Program-made: the position numbers and the translations under genes
The notes under the pieces: model-generated
What the model was told of the DNA's origin: nothing
Seen by the model: only the letters and a program-made list of their open reading frames with translations
Databases searched by the model: none
Source of the DNA: Akkermansiaceae bacterium
Lineage (GTDB): Bacteria; Verrucomicrobiota; Verrucomicrobiia; Verrucomicrobiales; Akkermansiaceae
Reading direction: 5' to 3'
Assembly: GCA_022510805.1 (NCBI GenBank)
Contig: JAFLSS010000016.1
Span: forward strand, 1 to 35,921
DNA: 35,921 bases
In this document: piece by piece, positions 31,525-35,921 of the stretch
How the letters are laid out: each line of letters opens with the position of its first letter
Numbering within the stretch: the first letter of the stretch is position 1

Positions 31525-33552
31525 TTATTTGTCCCGGCCGGGGAATAACTGGCTGAAAAGAGCGCGGATCACATGGCAGGCGCCCACCTTAGAGAGGTGG
31601 CTGGAATCATGGTAAAAAAGCTGCTGATTCATGATCCCGCGGAAGCTGCCGTTGCTTTCCAACACAGGGTGTGCTACAACCACTCTCCCCAGCCCATCAG
31701 CCTCTATTTTACGAAGAATGCGGAAGACCGCTTTTTCTCTGTTCATGAATTCCGCCTTGCTGATGGCATCCCCCAAATCATCCGTGGGCAGTCCCAGTAT
31801 GATGCGGCGGCGTATCTCCGATCCCGGAGATTTGCGCAACTGCGGCGTGGGCGATATCAGCACCACTTCCTTACCCATATCCCGCAGCCGCTTGCATGTG
31901 TTGCGCAAGCCTTCTTCCAGAAGGGCGGCATTCTGGGCAGTATTCGGAGGAATAGGCTCCCCGCGGCGGTAGAGGATTTGATTACCATCGCCCAGGCGGC
32001 TTCTCCACACGCATATGATAAACACCGTGCGGATGCTCGGGGCAGATGCCAGCCACTCCATGAACGGCTCAGTACAATTCGAAAATGAGTTGACAATATC
32101 TATGCCGCTCAGGGGGCATGTTTTCGTGCGGAGCGCCAGCCCCGCTATGCCGCGCTCCGCGCACACGGCATCAAATCCGGCCCGCTGAGCTTCCGCATGG
32201 GAGTCGCCGATGATGACAAACTCCGGCGCCTTCTCGCGATTCCCGACGTGCACAATGACATTGTTTTGCATCCGGCCCTTATCATCCGGGATACGCGAAA
32301 GCTGCCGGATCCCGAAATGCCCCGCTTTCATCACCTCCGCATGCCCGGGATAATCCAACGAAGCATAGCGATTGGCCTCCGCATGCAGGTAGTGCACCAT
32401 ACCGCGGGTTTTCTTGAGCAGGCAGCCGATGCCGCCCACACACAAACTCATCACCACCAAACCGATGAACGCCATGCGCGCGCTCACGTTTTTCGCCCGG
32501 CGAACAGGCATCTCTATATATCGCCATGAAATATACGCAAAAATAAAAGAGAGCGCCGCAGCCCCAAGCGCCACCGATACACTCAAATCATCTCCAAACA
32601 CATAACGCGCATACACCAGAATGGGCCAATGCCACAGATAGAGCGAATACGAAATGCGCCCCACCCCTACACTCAGCGCGCGGGTGAGCCCCCACCCCAC
32701 TATCCCCTGCTCCCCATAGCGCAATAGCAGCACACAGCCGAGCACAGCAGGAAGCGCCCCGGCACCGGGGAAATGACACCCATCATACAAAAACACATAG
32801 CTCGCCAGCACCATGAGGAACCCCACAAGCGCCGCCAGCGCACCCCAGCACCGCCGGCGAGGCGTGGCCGGGCAGTAGCCAGGCAGCGCTGCAAGCACAA
32901 CCCCCACCAGCAGCTCCCACATGCGCGGCGCCAGCATATAAAACGCTTTCAGGTGCTCCCGCTCAACCGGCGATTGAAGCTCACGCTCTGCCAGCACAAA
33001 AGAAAAAAGAGTCAGAGCCACCAGCACATACAGCAAAACCCGCGCTCTCCATTTCCATATCACCCACATGAGAAAAGGGATGATGATATAGAACTGCTCC
33101 TCTACACTCAGCGACCAAAGATTAGTCAGCGGATGCGTATCCGCATTACCCGAAAAATAGTTGCCTACATACTTGTAAAAAAAGAAATTAGTAAAATAAT
33201 AAGCAGATCTCAGCGCAGCATACCCCAATGACTCAAGCGGTTCATAGTGATAGAGCGCCATACCGACCAGCAGAGAAGCGCAGATCACCACAAAATAGGC
33301 CGGCATGATGCGCTTCACTCGCCGCTTATAAAAATCTGCAAACGAGAACGCATTGTTGCGCAAATCCCGCAATATACCACCGCCAATAAGATATCCGGAT
33401 ATCACGAAAAAAACATCCACCCCACAGAAGCCCCCCGGGCAATAACTCATCCGAAAATGATATAACACCACAGCAATGACCGCCAAAGCACGGATACCAT
33501 CTATATGGGGCATATAAGCACCCCGAATAACCTCCTTTTCGTATACATTCAT
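31525..33552 (-). CDS. membrane O-acyltransferase with SGNH domain (OafA-like)
   Basis: A 675-residue, two-domain protein that should transfer acetyl or other acyl groups to cell-surface glycans. Residues 14-370 form the Acyltransferase_3 membrane domain with about ten helices. The opening HIDGIRALAVIAVVLYHF contains the catalytic His32, and FFVISGYLI and LWSLSVEEQFYIIIPF are signatures. Residues 440-675 are a periplasmic SGNH domain, with nucleophile Ser451 in GDSH and the Asp649/His652 pair in YHDSSHLS. A perfect AAGGAGGT lies inside the first codons, 17 bases before a second ATG (codon 14), so the start is not fully certain. It is divergent from a recombinase gene across an inverted repeat. 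Confidence 0.92.
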   Translation of the reverse strand: MNVYEKEVIRGAYMPHIDGIRALAVIAVVLYHFRMSYCPGGFCGVDVFFVISGYLIGGGILRDLRNNAFSFADFYKRRVKRIMPAYFVVICASLLVGMALYHYEPLESLGYAALRSAYYFTNFFFYKYVGNYFSGNADTHPLTNLWSLSVEEQFYIIIPFLMWVIWKWRARVLLYVLVALTLFSFVLAERELQSPVEREHLKAFYMLAPRMWELLVGVVLAALPGYCPATPRRRCWGALAALVGFLMVLASYVFLYDGCHFPGAGALPAVLGCVLLLRYGEQGIVGWGLTRALSVGVGRISYSLYLWHWPILVYARYVFGDDLSVSVALGAAALSFIFAYISWRYIEMPVRRAKNVSARMAFIGLVVMSLCVGGIGCLLKKTRGMVHYLHAEANRYASLDYPGHAEVMKAGHFGIRQLSRIPDDKGRMQNNVIVHVGNREKAPEFVIIGDSHAEAQRAGFDAVCAERGIAGLALRTKTCPLSGIDIVNSFSNCTEPFMEWLASAPSIRTVFIICVWRSRLGDGNQILYRRGEPIPPNTAQNAALLEEGLRNTCKRLRDMGKEVVLISPTPQLRKSPGSEIRRRIILGLPTDDLGDAISKAEFMNREKAVFRILRKIEADGLGRVVVAHPVLESNGSFRGIMNQQLFYHDSSHLSKVGACHVIRALFSQLFPGRDK

Positions 33553-33574
33553 ATGTGCGCAGATTCAGAATTGT

Positions 33575-33604
33575 ACTATAGTTCATCCCCGCCACGCCAT
33601 GAAA
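33575..33604 (-). promoter_or_regulatory. weak candidate promoter near the acyltransferase gene
   Basis: On the minus strand, TTTCAT (33604-33599), an 18-base spacer and TATAGT (33580-33575), about 20 bases before the ATG. The -35 is poor. A perfect TATAAT also occurs at 33637-33632 on the same strand, beside the inverted repeat. Confidence 0.35.
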
Positions 33605-33641
33605 CACAGCCCCAGCCCCCCTACGCCACCCATTATACGAT

Positions 33642-33654
33642 TTAGTAATCCGTA
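33642..33654 (+). repeat. left arm of a 13-base inverted repeat
   Basis: TTAGTAATCCGTA at 33642-33654 is the exact reverse complement of 33806-33818. The arms enclose 151 bases between the acyltransferase and the recombinase. On the outer side of this arm, four bases away, stands a perfect minus-strand TATAAT (33637-33632). Confidence 0.85.
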
Positions 33655-33805
33655 TCTCTGTACCGTAAAATCGTTGATATTCAGTTAGTATATTATCAAC
33701 AAACAAGCCGAAAAAATACCGCCGCACAGGCGGAGCGCATCTACTCTGACCCACACGACCTCCACAAAATTCAAATGAATAAAAGAATGATATTTTGTCT
33801 TGCGC

Positions 33806-33818
33806 TACGGATTACTAA
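33806..33818 (-). repeat. right arm of the 13-base inverted repeat
   Basis: TACGGATTACTAA at 33806-33818 lies eight bases before the likely recombinase start codon. TTGCGC (33800-33805) directly adjoins it on the inner side. Confidence 0.85.
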
Positions 33819-33825
33819 TACGCTA

Positions 33826-34842
33826 ATGATGAAAAAAACACCAAATAGAAACACAGAACTGGCAGCACTCGAGATACTGCGGCAGACAGGGGTAGACATA
33901 GTAGAAGCCGCACTAGTGGCAAAATCAGCCCTGGAAGCCGGGCGAGGCCGCACCAAACGCGCCTATGCCTGCATCTCCGCCGGCGCAGCAACCCTCCAAG
34001 CCCGCGAAAAAACAGTCACCTTTGAGCGAGCCGTCTCAGCAGCTATAGAAGAGCGCCGGGAGCGGCGGAAACGCACCGTGACAGACTTCCGCTACATGGC
34101 CAAGCGACTCATGAAACGCTGCCAAGGCCTAGCGAAGAAACGCGTGCGCAGCATCACCGCACAAGAATGCACCACCTACCTGCGGCAAGCCTTTGACACC
34201 CCACGGCAGCGAAACAAAGCGCGGCTCATCCTCAGCGGCATATTCGCCACAGCCATGCAGCATGGATGGTGCGCAGAGAACCCTGTGCAGAAAATAAAAC
34301 CGGAAAAAATCCGGGAGAACCGCATCAACATCCTCAGCCATGAGGAGATTGAACGACTGGTGCACACCGCCTCAGAATATGCGCAAGGCGCGTGCCTGGC
34401 AGCCGTAGCCATCATGCTGCTGGCGGGGGTGCGCCCGCACGAGTGTGAGCGGCTGAGGTGGCGGGATGTGCGTCTGGTGGAGGGTGTGATTGTCATCTCC
34501 CCGCAGCACAGCAAGACGGGCGGGGCGCGCTGTGTCACCATTCACCCGCCGCTGGCTAAGATTCTGCGCCGTGTTCAAAAGGCTCAGGATGAGCGCATTT
34601 GCCCGCCCAACTGGCGGCGGCATTGGGCTGCTCTCCACCGCGAAGCCGGCTTTACCCCCTGGCAGCCGGATGTGCTGCGCCACACTTTTGCCACTCACCA
34701 CCTCGCCACTTTCCGCAGTTACACCGAACTACAGCTGGAGATGGGTCACCGATCAGCAGACCTGCTCCGCACGCGCTATGTAGCGATGGGGGGGCGTTTT
34801 CTTACCGAATACCGCAGGGGTGTGTCGCTGCTGGTTGGATAA
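33826..34842 (+). CDS. tyrosine-type site-specific recombinase/integrase
   Basis: A 338-residue recombinase (from ATG 33826; 33829 is an adjacent ATG). Residues about 70-160 form the core-binding SAM-like domain. The catalytic domain shows Arg203 (AGVRPHECERLRW), Lys230 (QHSKTGGAR), Arg285 and His308 (MGHRSADL), and the nucleophile Tyr318 (TRYV). The first His of the H-x-x-R box is replaced by Asp282 (PDVLRHTFATHH). It is not a Xer protein and resembles phage or inversion-type integrases. The frame is open up to 33775, but that part runs through the inverted repeat and is probably untranslated. Confidence 0.88.
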   Translation: MMKKTPNRNTELAALEILRQTGVDIVEAALVAKSALEAGRGRTKRAYACISAGAATLQAREKTVTFERAVSAAIEERRERRKRTVTDFRYMAKRLMKRCQGLAKKRVRSITAQECTTYLRQAFDTPRQRNKARLILSGIFATAMQHGWCAENPVQKIKPEKIRENRINILSHEEIERLVHTASEYAQGACLAAVAIMLLAGVRPHECERLRWRDVRLVEGVIVISPQHSKTGGARCVTIHPPLAKILRRVQKAQDERICPPNWRRHWAALHREAGFTPWQPDVLRHTFATHHLATFRSYTELQLEMGHRSADLLRTRYVAMGGRFLTEYRRGVSLLVG

Positions 34843-35132
34843 TGGTGAGGCCTTATCGACATGAGTTCTGTTTGTAACAGAAGGATATTGTGCCGGTTTC
34901 TTCGCCCGGCGTCCCATTCCCTCTCTTTATTCTTCTGACATCCGGCATCACCATACGCATAGGCGGAGGGTTGCACGGCGGCGCTCCACTCAGCCGCTTG
35001 GGGCCCGCGCTCATCATGGGCGTGAGCGCATGCTGTCTGTTGTGCAGATGCTTTTTCCAGCAGATTTGATCAAAGTTTTTTTGTACACCTACTAGGAAGG
35101 GAAAAATATTCAGGGTAGGCTATCCTCATTCA

Positions 35133-35633
35133 CTAGTCTTCGACTCTAGCGTCACTTAGTTCCTTTCTGGCTTCCAAAGGGGTGTACTCATCAATGATGC
35201 TCACTAATTGATTGTACGACTCATTGTCCATGATCATTTCTATTTCCTGCAGACAACATTCCTTTCCTCTTTCCGGTACAATATCAGGCCCAATAAAAAG
35301 CTGTAGCTGCGATTTTCCATCTTCCCCTATGAAATTTAAAAATCTGACCGGGGCAACTATACCATCATCCCAACCATCCCAATACTCCTCTCTTGACATT
35401 TCTAAAGGCTTGATGTAGCGGGTTCGATTCAGCAGCAAATCTTGGATGCGCCCCTTGTCACTCTCTGATAGTGTGGCACGATGTTCACCAATTGATTCTT
35501 CCCCCCAGAAGACAAGTTCAATCAATTTTGCCCGGGCTATCATCTCTCTTTCCATTGTCTCATAATCAGGATGCGAGCCCTGCACCGCGCCCACATGGAG
35601 CAGCAGCAACAAAATCAGTAGTATCTTCTTCAT
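35133..35633 (-). CDS. hypothetical secreted protein
   Basis: A 166-residue protein of unknown function with a clear signal peptide (KKILLILLLLLHVGAVQGS, cleavage near residue 19). The mature part is acidic and mixed alpha/beta, with WDGWDDGIVAPVRFLNF and QLQLFIGPDIVPERGKECC as distinctive stretches. Its codons are much more AT-rich than those of the genes before 31 kb, which hints at recent acquisition. A TTGACA box lies upstream, but the nearest -10-like box is too close to the ATG to be convincing. The gap 34843-35132 before it holds no gene that I can support, only a short hairpin at 34866-34882 without a T-run. Confidence 0.65.
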   Translation of the reverse strand: MKKILLILLLLLHVGAVQGSHPDYETMEREMIARAKLIELVFWGEESIGEHRATLSESDKGRIQDLLLNRTRYIKPLEMSREEYWDGWDDGIVAPVRFLNFIGEDGKSQLQLFIGPDIVPERGKECCLQEIEMIMDNESYNQLVSIIDEYTPLEARKELSDARVED

Positions 35634-35772
35634 GTTGTTTATGGAGTTTCTCTATATTGTCAATGACCACAAAAGCCTACACTCATAACGGAGATTCTGA
35701 TTAAGAATTGTATGCATGCGTAGGAGTGAGTAACGCTACAGCGTCCGGTAGTTGCGGTGTGGTTTCAATAGG

Positions 35773-35921
35773 TTAGATACACGCTGCGATGATTCTGGTG
35801 AATTTTCCCCATTTCCGGGCCATTCTCACAAATTTCTCCAATTGACGCCTTTCTCTCTCATTGCATTGGTAGCGCGTGACGCCCCCTCCGCCTGTCTCCC
35901 GTCCCACATACATGCCCGTTT
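35773..35921 (-). CDS. 3' end of an unidentified reading frame running out of the window
   Basis: On the minus strand a frame is open from the window edge to a TAA at 35775-35773, giving 48 residues. The end is basic and helical (NERERRQLEKFVRMARKWGKF), which looks like real coding sequence rather than chance. The family is not recognised. The gap 35634-35772 holds nothing else that I can support. Confidence 0.35.
   Translation of the reverse strand, partial: TGMYVGRETGGGGVTRYQCNERERRQLEKFVRMARKWGKFTRIIAACI

Noticed and set aside
33674..33700. Smaller dyads inside the inverted-repeat segment (GTTGATA/TATCAAC and ACGATTT/AAATCGT at 33637-33674)
   Set aside because: Seven-base dyads are common in AT-rich DNA. 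They could be protein-binding sites but were not strong enough to list separately.
35421..35430. GGTTCGATTC, which looks like a tRNA T-loop
   Set aside because: The flanking bases do not form a T-stem or any cloverleaf, and the stretch lies inside the secreted-protein reading frame.

Overview
The window looks like a chromosomal segment of a GC-rich member of the Verrucomicrobiota, most like the Akkermansia group. This is inferred from gene content and style, not from a database match. The pointers are: a PVC-like spc-type ribosomal cluster with no rpsN or rpmD inside it, a DUF2851 gene, a secreted sulfatase, beta-barrel and lipoprotein genes, almost no Shine-Dalgarno sequences, and a recurring TTGAC/TGGAC...TAGRAT promoter placed directly against the start codon. 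Both ends cut through genes. No rRNA, tRNA, CRISPR array or insertion sequence was seen.

Layout. 1-1500: the end of asd (aspartate-semialdehyde dehydrogenase) and an ispA-type prenyl synthase, closed by a terminator. 1659-6902: a ribosomal operon with its own promoter (rplX, rplE, rpsH, rplF, rplR, rpsE, rplO), then a 179-base leader with two hairpins, then secY and a terminator. 7007-9049: a family-4-like uracil-DNA glycosylase without iron-sulfur ligands, diverging from a RidA-CoaC pair. 9131-15720: a secreted sulfatase, a YlbF-like protein with a cysteine tail, a phosphoethanolamine-transferase-like membrane enzyme, a PH-domain membrane protein and RmuC. 15757-18739 (minus): a zinc/manganese-type ABC importer with an unknown membrane-anchored protein inside the operon. 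18940-21175: a XerC/D recombinase and a major facilitator transporter. 21308-23809 (minus): an aldo/keto reductase, an exported flavodoxin and two overlapping lipoprotein genes. 24025-27686: a beta-barrel protein, a STAS protein overlapping a DUF2851 gene, an L,D-transpeptidase lipoprotein and a small membrane protein. 27909-31235: a stand-alone HMA metal-binding protein, a Zn/Cd/Pb-type P1B ATPase and a YqhD-like alcohol dehydrogenase. 31525-34842: a large membrane O-acyltransferase diverging from a tyrosine recombinase, with a 13-base perfect inverted repeat between them. 34843-35921 is visibly more AT-rich, with a secreted hypothetical protein and the end of another reading frame.

How parts may work together. 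Metal import (15757-18739) and metal export (27909-30033) lie about 10 kb apart. Envelope functions recur: sulfatase, phosphoethanolamine transferase, L,D-transpeptidase, O-acyltransferase, beta-barrel and lipoproteins. The most interesting unit is 31525-34842: recombinase, inverted repeat and surface-modifying acyltransferase form a plausible phase-variation cassette. The second is the promoter pattern: at least eight genes have their start codon 6-11 bases after the -10 box, which predicts leaderless mRNAs.
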